From Tumebacillus lacus (GTDB lineage Bacteria > Bacillota > Bacilli > Tumebacillales > Tumebacillaceae), in NCBI RefSeq assembly GCF_026410385.1, contig NZ_JAPMLT010000012.1, positions 62,001-126,000 of the forward strand: DNA of 64,000 nucleotides, read 5' to 3'. The translations under genes were made by a program, and so were the position numbers. Numbering within the stretch: position 1 is the first letter of the stretch; each line of letters begins with the position of its first letter. The notes beneath the pieces are model-generated. The model had not been told where the DNA came from and searched no databases. It saw nothing but the letters and a program-made list of their open reading frames with translations. Shown here piece after piece: positions 16,931 to 27,338 of this stretch.

Positions 16931-16974
16931 TCCTCTCACTCCACCCCGTCTCTCTTCCTGTATCCTCCATTATA

Positions 16975-17006
16975 ACAAAAACACCACCCCGTCGACGGAG
17001 TGGTGT
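16975..17006 (-). terminator. Terminator after the methionine gamma-lyase gene
   Basis: ACACCACCCCGT (16981-16992) can pair with ACGGAGTGGTGT (16995-17006), with one mismatch and a tight loop. On the minus strand a T run follows. Confidence 0.7.
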
Positions 17007-17016
17007 GTCCCTTCCT

Positions 17017-18192
17017 TTATATCTCGGCCAACGCCTGCTCCAGATCGGCGATGATATCCTGGGCAGCCTCGAGGCCCACCGATATCCGGATCAGCCCATC
17101 GGAGATCCCCATCTCCTCGCGGCGAACTTCCGGCGGCACGACCGAATGCGTCATCGAGGCCGGGTGCTGGATCAGCGTCGTCGCCTCTCCGAGCGACACC
17201 GCCAACTGGGCGAGCCGCACGCTGTTCAGCACCTTCCGTCCCGCTTCCAGCGTCGCCACTTCAAACGAGATCACGCCACCTGGCCCGCGCATCTGCCGCT
17301 CGGCCAACTCCTTCTGCGGAAAATCAGCCAGCCCTGGATAATCCACACGAGTCACCTTTTCATGACCCGCCAAATACTCGGCCACCTTCATCGCATTCGC
17401 ACAATGCCGCTCCATCCGCACCGGTAAAGTCTTGAGCCCGCGCAGGATCAGCCATGCCTCCATCGGAGCCATCACCGCGCCAATGTCTTTCAGCGTCGAC
17501 ATCCGAACCTCATCGAGGAACGCCTTGCGTCCCACGGCGACCCCGGCGATCAGATCGCCGTGTCCGCCGAGATACTTCGTGGCGCTGTGCACGACCACAT
17601 CCGCACCGAGCAATAGCGGCTGCTGCAACGCCGGCGAAAGAAACGTATTGTCGACCACCAGTTGCGCCCCGTGCGCGTGCGCGATCTCTGAAACCGCTTT
17701 CAAATCAACCAACTTCAAAGTCGGATTGATCGGCGTCTCCACATACACCACCTTTGTCTCCGGACGCATCGCGGCCGCCACTTTCGCTGGGTCGGACATA
17801 TCGATCAGCGAGAAATCGACTTTAAATTTCTGCTTCAACATCGCCAGCAGCCCGTACGTACACCCGTACAGCCCCTCCGAGCAAAGAATATGGTCGCCCG
17901 ACTCTACCATCGCGATCAGCACCGCCGAGATCGCGCCCATCCCCGAGCCAAACGCCAGACCTGCCTCGCCCTGCTCCAGATCGGCGACCGCCTGCTCCAA
18001 CACCGCCACCGTCGGATTGCCCAGCCGCGAGTAGATCATCCCGTCCTCAAGGCCCGCAAACCTCGCCTCACCCGCCTCCGCCGTCGGAAACACAAACGTC
18101 GACGACAGATACAACGGCGGCGTCAGCGACCCGTGCACCTCTCGCTTCGGCTCCATCCAATGAATACTTCGTGTGTCAAACTCTCGCTCCAT
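17017..18192 (-). CDS. megL: Methionine gamma-lyase-like PLP enzyme
   Basis: This 391-residue Cys/Met-metabolism PLP enzyme carries the PLP lysine in VVHSATKYLGGHGD. The segment LYGCTYGLL places a cysteine where methionine gamma-lyases have their active-site cysteine. SVGLEAAQDIIADLEQAL ends the protein, as in that family. It would split methionine into methanethiol, ammonia and 2-oxobutyrate. Cystathionine gamma-synthase or gamma-lyase is the alternative. The gene is alone, with no SAM riboswitch or T-box seen upstream. Confidence 0.82.
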   Translation of the reverse strand: MEREFDTRSIHWMEPKREVHGSLTPPLYLSSTFVFPTAEAGEARFAGLEDGMIYSRLGNPTVAVLEQAVADLEQGEAGLAFGSGMGAISAVLIAMVESGDHILCSEGLYGCTYGLLAMLKQKFKVDFSLIDMSDPAKVAAAMRPETKVVYVETPINPTLKLVDLKAVSEIAHAHGAQLVVDNTFLSPALQQPLLLGADVVVHSATKYLGGHGDLIAGVAVGRKAFLDEVRMSTLKDIGAVMAPMEAWLILRGLKTLPVRMERHCANAMKVAEYLAGHEKVTRVDYPGLADFPQKELAERQMRGPGGVISFEVATLEAGRKVLNSVRLAQLAVSLGEATTLIQHPASMTHSVVPPEVRREEMGISDGLIRISVGLEAAQDIIADLEQALAEI

Positions 18193-18254
18193 CTCGTCAA
18201 TCCCCTTTTTTCTTAAGAGTATTCATGTTCTATATTGAATTGTACCATACAAAT

Positions 18255-18286
18255 AAGGCGTCTCCTCAACAGGAGACGCCTTTTTT
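18255..18286. terminator. Hairpin between two minus-strand genes
   Basis: GGCGTCTCCT (18257-18266) pairs perfectly with AGGAGACGCC (18271-18280) across a CAAC loop. The best T run is on the plus strand, but the neighbouring gene that ends here is on the minus strand, so it probably works in that direction. Confidence 0.6.
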
Positions 18287-18307
18287 CGATTAAATTATTA
18301 ATTAGGT

Positions 18308-18796
18308 TTATACACGTACTGTAAACGCACCGCCGCGAGCCGAACCCTCTTCCTCGATGCGGACCAACGAGTTGAACTTGCGTGCCAAGCCGCGCAGCAA
18401 CCCGAGGTTAAATTTGGACGGATAAGGAGTGTCACAAATGACTTTGAACGTTTTCAGGTCTTCCTGCTGGACCTTGTATTCACCGATGTTGCCGTTGCGA
18501 TGGTTCATTTTATACGCGATGTCCAAGGACAGCAACGCCTTTTCGAACGAATTGATCTCCGGCGGGAACTGCGCGTTTTTCGGCGCATACTTGCCGATCT
18601 CCACGAGCACGTTCGGGCCAACGCTCTTGGCCAACTCCTCCGTCACCGCAAGGACGACCTCCAGATCGTACCATTTGCCCGGATCGATATCGGAAATCCC
18701 CTTCTCGGCGAGCAGTGCTTTGACCCGGTTCTGGAAAACACCGCAACCTTCCACAATATTCTGAACACTAGAACCATGCGCTTCAATTTTCGCCAT
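18308..18796 (-). CDS. Conserved-looking soluble protein, unknown function
   Basis: This 162-residue cytoplasmic protein starts MAKIEAHGSSVQNIVEGCGV. It contains the distinctive stretch FEKALLSLDIAYKMNHRNG and ends with LVRIEEEGSARGGAFTVRV. The balance of helix and strand suggests a compact ligand-binding or regulatory fold. No known domain was recognised. Start ATG 18796 follows GAGGAGG. A single-gene unit is likely, given an AT-rich region upstream and a hairpin after it. Confidence 0.75.
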   Translation of the reverse strand: MAKIEAHGSSVQNIVEGCGVFQNRVKALLAEKGISDIDPGKWYDLEVVLAVTEELAKSVGPNVLVEIGKYAPKNAQFPPEINSFEKALLSLDIAYKMNHRNGNIGEYKVQQEDLKTFKVICDTPYPSKFNLGLLRGLARKFNSLVRIEEEGSARGGAFTVRV

Positions 18797-18956
18797 TGTG
18801 AACAACCTCCTCAAAGACGATTGCAGTTTTTCCAAGCTTTTCTTGTACAAACAATACCAAAGCTTCCATGAATATGTCAATCATAAATTTAATATATTTG
18901 ACTCAGTTTAGAAGAGTGCAAGGAAAGTAAAATACTTCTTAACGAATCATAGAAAG

Positions 18957-18986
18957 TAAAAAACTGCCGAGCTTTTACCCGGCAGT
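18957..18986 (-). terminator. Terminator after azlD
   Basis: ACTGCCG (18963-18969) pairs with CGGCAGT (18980-18986), and six T follow on the minus strand. Confidence 0.75.
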
Positions 18987-18991
18987 CACAT

Positions 18992-19300
18992 TTATACCAC
19001 ATGCATCACAACGACCAGTCCCAAACTCACGCCAAAACTCAGGAAGAAATTTTTCGTCACCCGCATCAAAAGCAGGCACAGCGCACAGGCCGACAGTGCC
19101 AGCCAGTCGAACACAAGCTCGCCGTCCTTTTGAAACAGCGACGTAAAGATCAGCGCCGCAAAGATGCCGACCGGAATGTACTGCAACCCGCTGCGCACCC
19201 GCGGGGACAGCGCATCCGCCTTCATCCGCAGCAGTGCCCGACGCGTCAGATACGTCACCGCCATCATCGCCGCAAACAGCAACAGGATCTCAACGCTCAT
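18992..19300 (-). CDS. azlD: AzlD-family membrane protein
   Basis: This 102-residue protein has four hydrophobic segments, the usual AzlD size and layout. The early VTYLTRRALL segment is typical. It partners AzlC in branched-chain amino acid (and azaleucine) export. Its start at 19300 overlaps the azlC stop by eleven bases, indicating coupled translation and a fixed ratio of the two subunits. The frame stays open upstream, but that part shadows azlC. Confidence 0.88.
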   Translation of the reverse strand: MSVEILLLFAAMMAVTYLTRRALLRMKADALSPRVRSGLQYIPVGIFAALIFTSLFQKDGELVFDWLALSACALCLLLMRVTKNFFLSFGVSLGLVVVMHVV

Positions 19301-20081
19301 CCCCGCTCGCCTCCTTCTCTCCGGACAGGTCGGACGCATCGCCCGCCTGCGCCTTCGACTGCTCGTTCGACCGCTCCGGCAGCAGATAGCCGACCGCAAA
19401 CGCCGCCACCCCGGCTGCCAGCAGATGCAGCCCGTTCGGCAACACCCCGGCCAGCCACACCGCCAACGCCCCGCAGACGACAAACGTCAGGATGCGCAGC
19501 CACGAATAGAGCTGGTAGTACGCCAGCGCGAGGAACATCAAGGTAAAGCTCATGCCCAGCCCCAGCGCCTGCGGATCGGGAATCCACTTGCCCGCCGCCG
19601 TGCCGAGCACCGTCCCGACATTCCAACATCCGTACAGCATCAGCCCGACGGCTGCGATATACCCTTTATTTGGTGCATGCTCCCGAAACCGGTTGAGCAT
19701 GATCGCATACGACTCATCGATCAAGAAAAACGCCATCCCGCTCGTAAAGCGACCGGAAAAAGACTTGTAATAGGGAGACATCGACAATCCGATCAAAAAG
19801 TGCCGTGAATTGATAAAAAACGTCGCCAACACGATCGCCCAAAACCCCGCATCCCCCGACAGCATCGACAACGCCGCAAACTGGGCCGCTCCCGCATAGA
19901 CGATCAGCGACATCGCGAGGCTCTCCCACGCCGTGAGACCGGCCTGCAGCGACAACATCCCGTAGATCGCGCCAAACAACAAAACGCTCATCGCAATCGG
20001 CGCCGCATCCAAGACCCCTTGCCGCCACTCCGATCCCGACGGGAGCGACCGCGCCATCCGACCGTCGACTCGCCCTTCCAT
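19290..20081 (-). CDS. azlC: AzlC-family branched-chain amino acid exporter subunit
   Basis: This 263-residue permease subunit contains AAPIAMSVLLFGAIYGMLS and FFINSRHFLIGLSMSPYY, conserved in AzlC proteins. About seven to eight membrane helices are visible. A charged C-terminal tail (about residues 235-263) is hydrophilic. ATG 20081 follows AAAGGAG by nine bases. It is the first gene of the azlC-azlD pair. No Lrp-type regulator lies nearby. Confidence 0.9.
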   Translation of the reverse strand: MEGRVDGRMARSLPSGSEWRQGVLDAAPIAMSVLLFGAIYGMLSLQAGLTAWESLAMSLIVYAGAAQFAALSMLSGDAGFWAIVLATFFINSRHFLIGLSMSPYYKSFSGRFTSGMAFFLIDESYAIMLNRFREHAPNKGYIAAVGLMLYGCWNVGTVLGTAAGKWIPDPQALGLGMSFTLMFLALAYYQLYSWLRILTFVVCGALAVWLAGVLPNGLHLLAAGVAAFAVGYLLPERSNEQSKAQAGDASDLSGEKEASGDER

Positions 20082-20190
20082 GCTTCTCAACTCCTTTACA
20101 GATGTACCATGATTCGCGCTTGCCGGGGTGAATTCCTCCCGTTCTAATGTTACACTGTATGAAAACGCGATATAGAAAAGGTTGATATAC

Positions 20191-22098
<1,908 letters not shown>

Positions 22099-22154
22099 AC
22101 GAAGTACGCATGCAAATGCAAAACCACCATTGAAACATCCCCAATACACAGAAG

Positions 22155-22189
22155 AAGACCAGGCCCTCGCACACAGCCTGGTCTTTTTC
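22155..22189. terminator. Terminator between ABC-F gene and convergent SRPBCC gene
   Basis: AAGACCAGGC (22155-22164) pairs with GCCTGGTCTT (22176-22185), followed by T on the plus strand. It may also serve the convergent gene. Confidence 0.8.
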
Positions 22190-22201
22190 ATGCGCTTGTT
22201 T

Positions 22202-22678
22202 TCACTCAACCCCTGCTTGCCGCTTCACTTCCGCCTCCACGAGCCGTTTCAGCTTTCCGAGCGAGCGGCGGGTCACCGCGTACATCACCGGCGTCATCAG
22301 CCAGCTGTCGAACAGCACATGCAGCGGCCGCTTCAGCTCAAACCGAAACGCCGACCGGACCACCGTCCGCTCCTGCCCGTCCCGGATGTACGTCCACGAT
22401 CCGCTGCCCGACGCCACCGGCACGCCGTGCGCCTGCACGAGCCGCACCACCGTCTGCCGATACGGGTTGACCGTCAGATACTCCATGTCGAAGCGATACG
22501 GCAGCAGCATCCTCCCCGCCACCGTAAACGTCGCCCCTTTCATCGGCACGCCGTCCTTTGTGAAGCGACCGCGCGTCACGCGAAAATCCCACTCGCCGCG
22601 TCGCGTCGGGTCCTGCATCACCGCCCAGACCCGCTCCACCGGCGCGTCGATCTCCACCTCACAGACGACCCGCGCCAT
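22202..22678 (-). CDS. SRPBCC-family (START-like) protein
   Basis: This 158-residue protein starts MARVVCEVEIDAPVERVWAV, the usual opening strand of polyketide-cyclase/START-like lipid-binding folds. Its C-terminal long helix (RRSLGKLKRLVEAEVKRQAG) closes the cavity in such proteins. The ligand is unknown. Its ATG at 22678 overlaps the end of the upstream membrane-protein gene by 20 bases, so the two form an operon. Confidence 0.8.
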   Translation of the reverse strand: MARVVCEVEIDAPVERVWAVMQDPTRRGEWDFRVTRGRFTKDGVPMKGATFTVAGRMLLPYRFDMEYLTVNPYRQTVVRLVQAHGVPVASGSGSWTYIRDGQERTVVRSAFRFELKRPLHVLFDSWLMTPVMYAVTRRSLGKLKRLVEAEVKRQAGVE

Positions 22679-23102
22679 CGCGATCCACCGGCACCTTTTT
22701 CTCCAAGGCCTCCACCAGCACATCCGGGTCCGGGAACCCCTGCAACGACAGAAAATACGGCTCGTCCACATTTTTGCGCTCGATCATCAGCCCTTCCGCC
22801 CCGCCGCGCGCCTTCGCCCGGTACGAGACCGACAGACCCGCGTACGGCATCTGCACATCATCCAGCCAGACCCGCTCCACTGTCAGCCCCTTGTCCCCGA
22901 CCACGATCCCGCGGATCAGCAGATAGTTGCGGAACACCAGCACCATCGCGATCACATAAAACACGATCGCCACCACCATCTTGATCTGCACATCCCGCAT
23001 CGCAAACTGTTCCTTGTCAATCGTAAAGATATACCCCAGCAACGCCGCGACGAGCAGCAAACTCCAGATCGCGCCCTTCCACGGCAACCGTTCAAATCTC
23101 AT
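22659..23102 (-). CDS. Two-helix membrane protein with cytoplasmic domain
   Basis: This 147-residue protein has two N-terminal membrane helices (about 10-27 and 38-60). A soluble domain of roughly 85 residues follows, with alternating strands (GDKGLTVERVWLDDVQMPYA), reminiscent of small PH-like bacterial membrane domains. It overlaps the SRPBCC gene that follows. No specific family was assigned. Confidence 0.72.
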   Translation of the reverse strand: MRFERLPWKGAIWSLLLVAALLGYIFTIDKEQFAMRDVQIKMVVAIVFYVIAMVLVFRNYLLIRGIVVGDKGLTVERVWLDDVQMPYAGLSVSYRAKARGGAEGLMIERKNVDEPYFLSLQGFPDPDVLVEALEKKVPVDRDGAGRL

Positions 23103-23128
23103 CTCCCATACCTCCCTGAAAAATAGAA

Positions 23129-23153
23129 GAAAAACCGCTCCTACCAGAGCGGC
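23129..23153 (-). terminator. Terminator after the ferredoxin gene
   Basis: CCGCTC (23135-23140) pairs with GAGCGG (23147-23152), with a T tail on the minus strand. Confidence 0.65.
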
Positions 23154-23185
23154 ATCCCTTCATCTGCTATGTACATATCCCGTGA

Positions 23186-23491
23186 CTAGTCGCGAGCCGG
23201 GTGCTGCACTTCCAGATCACCGTTGCACTCGACTTGGCAACCGAGGCGATGACCGTCGTCTAGGCGGAACAGCAGATAGTCGATCTCGTCTTCAGACGGC
23301 TCGTTGAGGAACTCCTCGCCCTGCAGGACCTTGACCGAGCACTGGCCGCACTCTGCGCTCGCACAGCCCCACTCCATCTCGATGTGACGCTTTTTGCATT
23401 CTTCGAGCAGGTTGGCACCTTTGGCGACCTCGATGGTGACCGTCTCGTTTGTCTCTTCTAAGTGAATGGTAACTTTTACCGTATCAGCCAT
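23186..23491 (-). CDS. Plant-type [2Fe-2S] ferredoxin
   Basis: This 101-residue electron carrier has the cluster motif C-x4-C-x2-C (GCASAECGQCSV) followed by the fourth cysteine in RLGCQVE. The N-terminus MADTVKVTIHLEE forms the usual beta-grasp strand. The protein is acidic, as ferredoxins are. The start is ATG 23491 behind GTGAGG. It is a single gene. A redox partner is not evident nearby. Confidence 0.9.
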   Translation of the reverse strand: MADTVKVTIHLEETNETVTIEVAKGANLLEECKKRHIEMEWGCASAECGQCSVKVLQGEEFLNEPSEDEIDYLLFRLDDGHRLGCQVECNGDLEVQHPARD

Positions 23492-23677
23492 TGGAAAAAC
23501 CTCACTTTGCAATAGAAATCATGGTACACAACGAACAGTTTACCACGATCCCCGACAGAATACACGAAACACCGCTTACAGAAAAGCCATTTTCTTTTTG
23601 CTAAAGAGGTTTTCCCCTGAAAAAAACCGAAATACATATACAATATACGTCAAATTCAGACAAAAAGGATGAACCAC

Positions 23678-24664
23678 ATGAGCAACCTGTCCTTCCACGT
23701 CAAACCGCTCTCCTTCCGCCGCCGCAAACGCCGGCCGTACCTGCGGATCGCCCTGATCCTGCTCGCACTCATCGCTCTCATCATCCCGTCCGTCTCCGGC
23801 TACGTCGCGTGGAGCCTGACCCACCCGGACAAAAAACCGCTGGCCGCCACACCGGACAGCGTCGGCCTCACCTATCAAGACATCGAATTTGCATCGGCGG
23901 ACGGCACCCTCCTGCGCGGCTGGTTCCTCCCCGCCACAGGCAGCGCGGCTACCAACGACCGCCTGATCGTGCTCGCCCACGGCTACCGGGGCAACCGCCT
24001 CTCCGACAAACCGTCGCTCCCGACCGCCAAAGCGCTCGTCGAGAACGGATACGCCGTCCTGATGTTCGACTTCCGCAACTCCGGCCTCTCCGACGGCACC
24101 CTGACCACCGTAGGCCTCTTGGAAAAAGACGACCTCCTCGCCGCCGTCCGCTATGCGGAAGGGCAAGGCTACGGCTCACAAGGCATCGGACTCCTCGGCT
24201 TCTCGATGGGCGCCGCCACGTCGCTCCTGGCCGCCGCAGACGCGCCGCAAGTGAAGGCACTGGCGGTCGACAGCCCGTTCTCCGATCTCAAGAGCTACCT
24301 GCAGGAAAACCTCCCGCACTGGTCGCACCTGCCCGAGTTCCCATTCACCCCGGTCATCCTGCGCGCCATCCCGCTCCTGATCGGCCACGACACCGGAGAA
24401 GTCTCCCCCATCCAAGCCGTCGACCGCCTCAAAGACCGCCCGATCCTCTTCATCCACGGCGGCAACGACCAAGCGATTGCCAAGCACCACAGCGACAAAG
24501 TGGTGGAAGCGCTGGCAAGGTCGAAGGAAGAGATCTGGAGCGTACCTGCTGCCGGGCATGTGGGGACGTATGAGTTGGAACCGGTGGCGTATGTGGAGAA
24601 AGTAGTTTCGTTCTTTAAGGTGCATCTGGGAAGCCAGCAAGAAGAAGGCACACCGTCGTTGTAA
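23678..24664 (+). CDS. Membrane-anchored alpha/beta hydrolase
   Basis: This 328-residue protein has a basic N-terminus and one membrane helix (about residues 25-45), so the catalytic part is predicted outside the membrane or membrane-bound. The nucleophile is in GFSMGAATS, the acid in HGGNDQAI and the histidine in AAGHVGTYE. DFRNSGLSDG is typical of the YqkD/FrsA-like serine aminopeptidase-type hydrolases. The chosen ATG 23678 has AAGG nine bases upstream; an ATG at 23669 overlaps that site. The substrate is unknown. Confidence 0.85.
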   Translation: MSNLSFHVKPLSFRRRKRRPYLRIALILLALIALIIPSVSGYVAWSLTHPDKKPLAATPDSVGLTYQDIEFASADGTLLRGWFLPATGSAATNDRLIVLAHGYRGNRLSDKPSLPTAKALVENGYAVLMFDFRNSGLSDGTLTTVGLLEKDDLLAAVRYAEGQGYGSQGIGLLGFSMGAATSLLAAADAPQVKALAVDSPFSDLKSYLQENLPHWSHLPEFPFTPVILRAIPLLIGHDTGEVSPIQAVDRLKDRPILFIHGGNDQAIAKHHSDKVVEALARSKEEIWSVPAAGHVGTYELEPVAYVEKVVSFFKVHLGSQQEEGTPSL

Positions 24665-24680
24665 CGGTGTGCCTTGTCCT
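24645..24680 (+). terminator. Terminator after the hydrolase gene
   Basis: A perfect 12-base stem, AAGGCACACCGT (24645-24656) with ACGGTGTGCCTT (24664-24675), overlaps the stop codon and is followed by a short T-rich tail. Confidence 0.75.
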
Positions 24681-24695
24681 TTTCCTATGGGTCGA

Positions 24696-25652
24696 TCAGT
24701 CGATCACATACACATTCATCTGCTTCCGTCCAAACTGGATCGCCGCATCGTAGCTGTTCTTAAACAGATCCACCCTTGCAGACTTGATCGCCCCTCCCGT
24801 GTCGCCCGCGATGCCGTAGCCGTAGCCGGGGATGTAGAGGTGCGACCCGAGCGAGATCTGCGTCGGGTCGACGGCGACCATGCCTTCGCGCACCGTCATC
24901 CCGATGTAGGTCAGCGCCCCGCTGTGCGTGTACGCGGTGGCTTCGACGGGCTTGTGGTTCATGTACGGCAGCGTACTGCCGCTGCGGCTGCTGACCGCAA
25001 CGCGCTGCGTGCCCTGCGGTCGGTTGACCACCGAGCGGTTCAGCAGGGCGGCCACGTCCGCGCGGGTCGCCGTATCCTTCGGGTTGAGCTCCCCCCCGGT
25101 CGTGCCGCGCACGATGCCCTGCTGGGCCGCGTACGCCATCGACTTCACCGCCCACGACGAGATCTGCCCCCGGTCCACATACGGTTTGATCGCCGTGCTG
25201 TACGCGCTGTAGCTCATCCGCCGTGCCGTCTCCGACTCGCGGCCGAGCGCACTGACCGTCATCTTGACCATCTCTTCACGGGTCAGTTGTTTTTGTGGAG
25301 CAAAAGAGCCTGCGCTCACTCCGCTCGTGACCCCCAGCCGATAGGATAGTTCCACATAAGGCGTGTACCATTCTCCCCGCGGGGTGTCGCGAAATACACC
25401 TTCAAACGTACCCGGCAACGGGATGCCCTTCGCCTGTACCAGCAACTTCGCATACTCCGCGCGCGTCACCGGCTTGTTCGGACGAAACGTGCCGTCCCCG
25501 TACCCTGTAATGATCCCTTTGTTCGCCAGTGCCAGGATGTCCTGCTTGGCAAACGTATTGTCGATATCCGTAAACGTAGCGGCCTCTGCATTGTTCGTCG
25601 CCAACAGCAACCCAATCACCGCTGCAGGCAGACTCAAATTCATCTTCTTCAT
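24696..25652 (-). CDS. Secreted S-layer-homology protein with C-terminal 3D domain
   Basis: This 318-residue exported protein has a signal peptide (MKKMNLSLPAAVIGLLLA, cleavage near NAEAA). Three S-layer-homology repeats follow, about residues 25-210, with marks such as GIITGYGDGTFRPNKPVTRA. They bind secondary cell-wall polymer. The C-terminal 90 residues form a 3D domain (EATAYTHSGALTYIG, VAVDPTQISLGS, GDTGGAI), named for its three aspartates and related to lytic transglycosylase folds. It is therefore probably a cell-wall-anchored peptidoglycan enzyme. ATG 25652 follows AGGAGG. No operon partner. Confidence 0.9.
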   Translation of the reverse strand: MKKMNLSLPAAVIGLLLATNNAEAATFTDIDNTFAKQDILALANKGIITGYGDGTFRPNKPVTRAEYAKLLVQAKGIPLPGTFEGVFRDTPRGEWYTPYVELSYRLGVTSGVSAGSFAPQKQLTREEMVKMTVSALGRESETARRMSYSAYSTAIKPYVDRGQISSWAVKSMAYAAQQGIVRGTTGGELNPKDTATRADVAALLNRSVVNRPQGTQRVAVSSRSGSTLPYMNHKPVEATAYTHSGALTYIGMTVREGMVAVDPTQISLGSHLYIPGYGYGIAGDTGGAIKSARVDLFKNSYDAAIQFGRKQMNVYVID

Positions 25653-25925
25653 CTTCTCCTCCTGCTTTGTGACTCTCAAATTCTCTTGCCCATGCCACAA
25701 CAAAATTCGTAGATTACCAGTCTTTTGTGTCGTCTGGGGAAGAAAATTTTCCGGTGACAAATCATGGTGCCTTTTTGTCGGATGATGTCGAGAGTAAAGG
25801 ATTTCGCCTTGTCAGAGAGGAGTCCCTGCTGAAATTGGCTTGCCGCATTTTGGGAGGAGGGAGTTTTCGTGTATAATGGAGAAGAGTTTGTCCCAGTTTG
25901 TACCTAAGAAAGGTGATGACTACAT

Positions 25926-26366
25926 ATGAAAAAAGCAATCATTGAACTCGAAAAAGGCGGCACCATGGAATTCGAACTGTTCGACACCCACGCACCGGGC
26001 ACCGTTGAGAACTTCGAGAAGCTCGCAAACGACGGCTTCTACAACGGCCTGGCCTTCCACCGCGTCATCCCGGGCTTCGTCGCTCAAGGCGGCTGCCCGC
26101 ACGGCACCGGCACCGGCGGCCCGGGCTACACCATCAAGTGCGAAGTCGTAGACAACCCGAACCAACACAAGCGCGGCGCCCTCTCGATGGCACACGCTGG
26201 CCGCAACACCGGCGGTTCCCAGTTCTTCATCGTCCACGACCGCAAAACCACCGCTCACCTCGACGGCAACCACACCGTCTTCGGTCAGATCCTCTCCGGC
26301 GAAGAGTTCATCGACTCGATCGGCCAAGGGGACAAGATGAAGGAAGTTAAGGTAGTAGAGGCTTAA
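25926..26366 (+). CDS. ppiB: Cyclophilin-type peptidyl-prolyl isomerase
   Basis: This 146-residue cytoplasmic cyclophilin speeds proline isomerisation in folding proteins. The active-site arginine is in [23 protein letters not shown] and HTVFGQI complete the catalytic face. There is no signal peptide. A TATAAT at 25872-25877 lies about 50 bases upstream, and AAAGGTGATGAC precedes the start. It is the last GC-rich gene before the AT-rich island begins. Confidence 0.93.
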   Translation: MKKAIIELEKGGTMEFELFDTHAPGTVENFEKLANDGFYNGLAFHRVIPGFVAQGGCPHGTGTGGPGYTIKCEVVDNPNQHKRGALSMAHAGRNTGGSQFFIVHDRKTTAHLDGNHTVFGQILSGEEFIDSIGQGDKMKEVKVVEA

Positions 26367-26374
26367 AAAGATGG

Positions 26375-26411
26375 AAAAAGGTGCTCTACCCAATGGGTAG
26401 AGCACCTTTTT
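26375..26411. terminator. Strong bidirectional terminator at the left island boundary
   Basis: A 17-base perfect stem (26375-26391 with 26395-26411) carries A5/T5 ends and a three-base loop. It lies between ppiB and the convergent island gene. Confidence 0.92.
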
Positions 26412-26412
26412 C

Positions 26413-27306
26413 CTAATTGTACATCACAGTCGATAAAGGCTTCATTTCGGCAATCTTCGTAAAATATATCCCATCATGCTTCTTTTTTATCTCAATTACC
26501 TTAGCAAATTCGAACTTATTCAACTCGTTCATTAGTTGCTTCATTGTCAGGCCTCGCTGTGTTTTCAAAACATGTTTATGAAGATTTATAACTCTAATTG
26601 GCACCCCAATCTCCGATTGCCATATAAAACGACCAATACATTGCTCTACTTTTCCTTCCAGGTGTATCCTCGAGATTCTCTCAATGTTACTTACTTCCTC
26701 GTTAATAGTTTCTGATAAATTCTTTATTATTTCTGACAAAGTATTATTATCAACTCCACTAAACCTTTTTTTCTTCATTTCCTCGACCAATTTCTCCGGG
26801 TCTAGAATGTCTTTAATTTGCCCAAATACCTTATTCGGATCTGAACTTCCTTGATCCATAAGACTACTAACTTCTCTAATTTTTTCATCAACCGCGTGAT
26901 CTCTTCGAATACCAATTAATGACACGACGATACCTAAGCCCAACAACAAAGTAACATCATTTGCTAACGATAGAAAACTCTTATTCGTTATAATTGTGTA
27001 TAGATACGGAATTACTATTATTGAACAAACAGCGAAAAATTGAAAAGTAGACATCGCCCAAAAATATAGTTTGCCTGAATCAAAACCTAACTTTGTCAAT
27101 TTCTTCACCTTTAGTTTTTGACTCCTATCATAGTTATAGTACCAAAAATCAGCTAAGGTGAAGAAACATGCAGAGAGCGAGAAACCAAACTGTGATACGG
27201 GATCAAGTGTAGTAACACCAAAAGCTCGGCACATCCCAATGAGTATCAAACAAAAACCGACATATTTAGTAATTGAGTCACTCTTAAATATATCTCTAAA
27301 AGACAT
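26413..27306 (-). CDS. Multi-pass membrane protein with cytoplasmic C-domain, island gene
   Basis: This 297-residue protein has four predicted membrane helices in its N-terminal half (about residues 15-35, 42-58, 85-108 and 118-135). A soluble C-terminal domain of about 150 residues follows, rich in charged helices and ending in winged-helix-like sequence (LTMKQLMNELNKFEFAKVIE). No family was recognised. ATG 27306 follows AGAGGAG. It lies 32 bases after the restriction-enzyme gene and is probably co-transcribed with it. Codon use is AT-rich, unlike ppiB next door. A membrane effector or sensor role is possible but unproven. Confidence 0.7.
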   Translation of the reverse strand: MSFRDIFKSDSITKYVGFCLILIGMCRAFGVTTLDPVSQFGFSLSACFFTLADFWYYNYDRSQKLKVKKLTKLGFDSGKLYFWAMSTFQFFAVCSIIVIPYLYTIITNKSFLSLANDVTLLLGLGIVVSLIGIRRDHAVDEKIREVSSLMDQGSSDPNKVFGQIKDILDPEKLVEEMKKKRFSGVDNNTLSEIIKNLSETINEEVSNIERISRIHLEGKVEQCIGRFIWQSEIGVPIRVINLHKHVLKTQRGLTMKQLMNELNKFEFAKVIEIKKKHDGIYFTKIAEMKPLSTVMYN

Positions 27307-27338
27307 GTATTTACTCCTCTCCACAAGACGAAATTAGG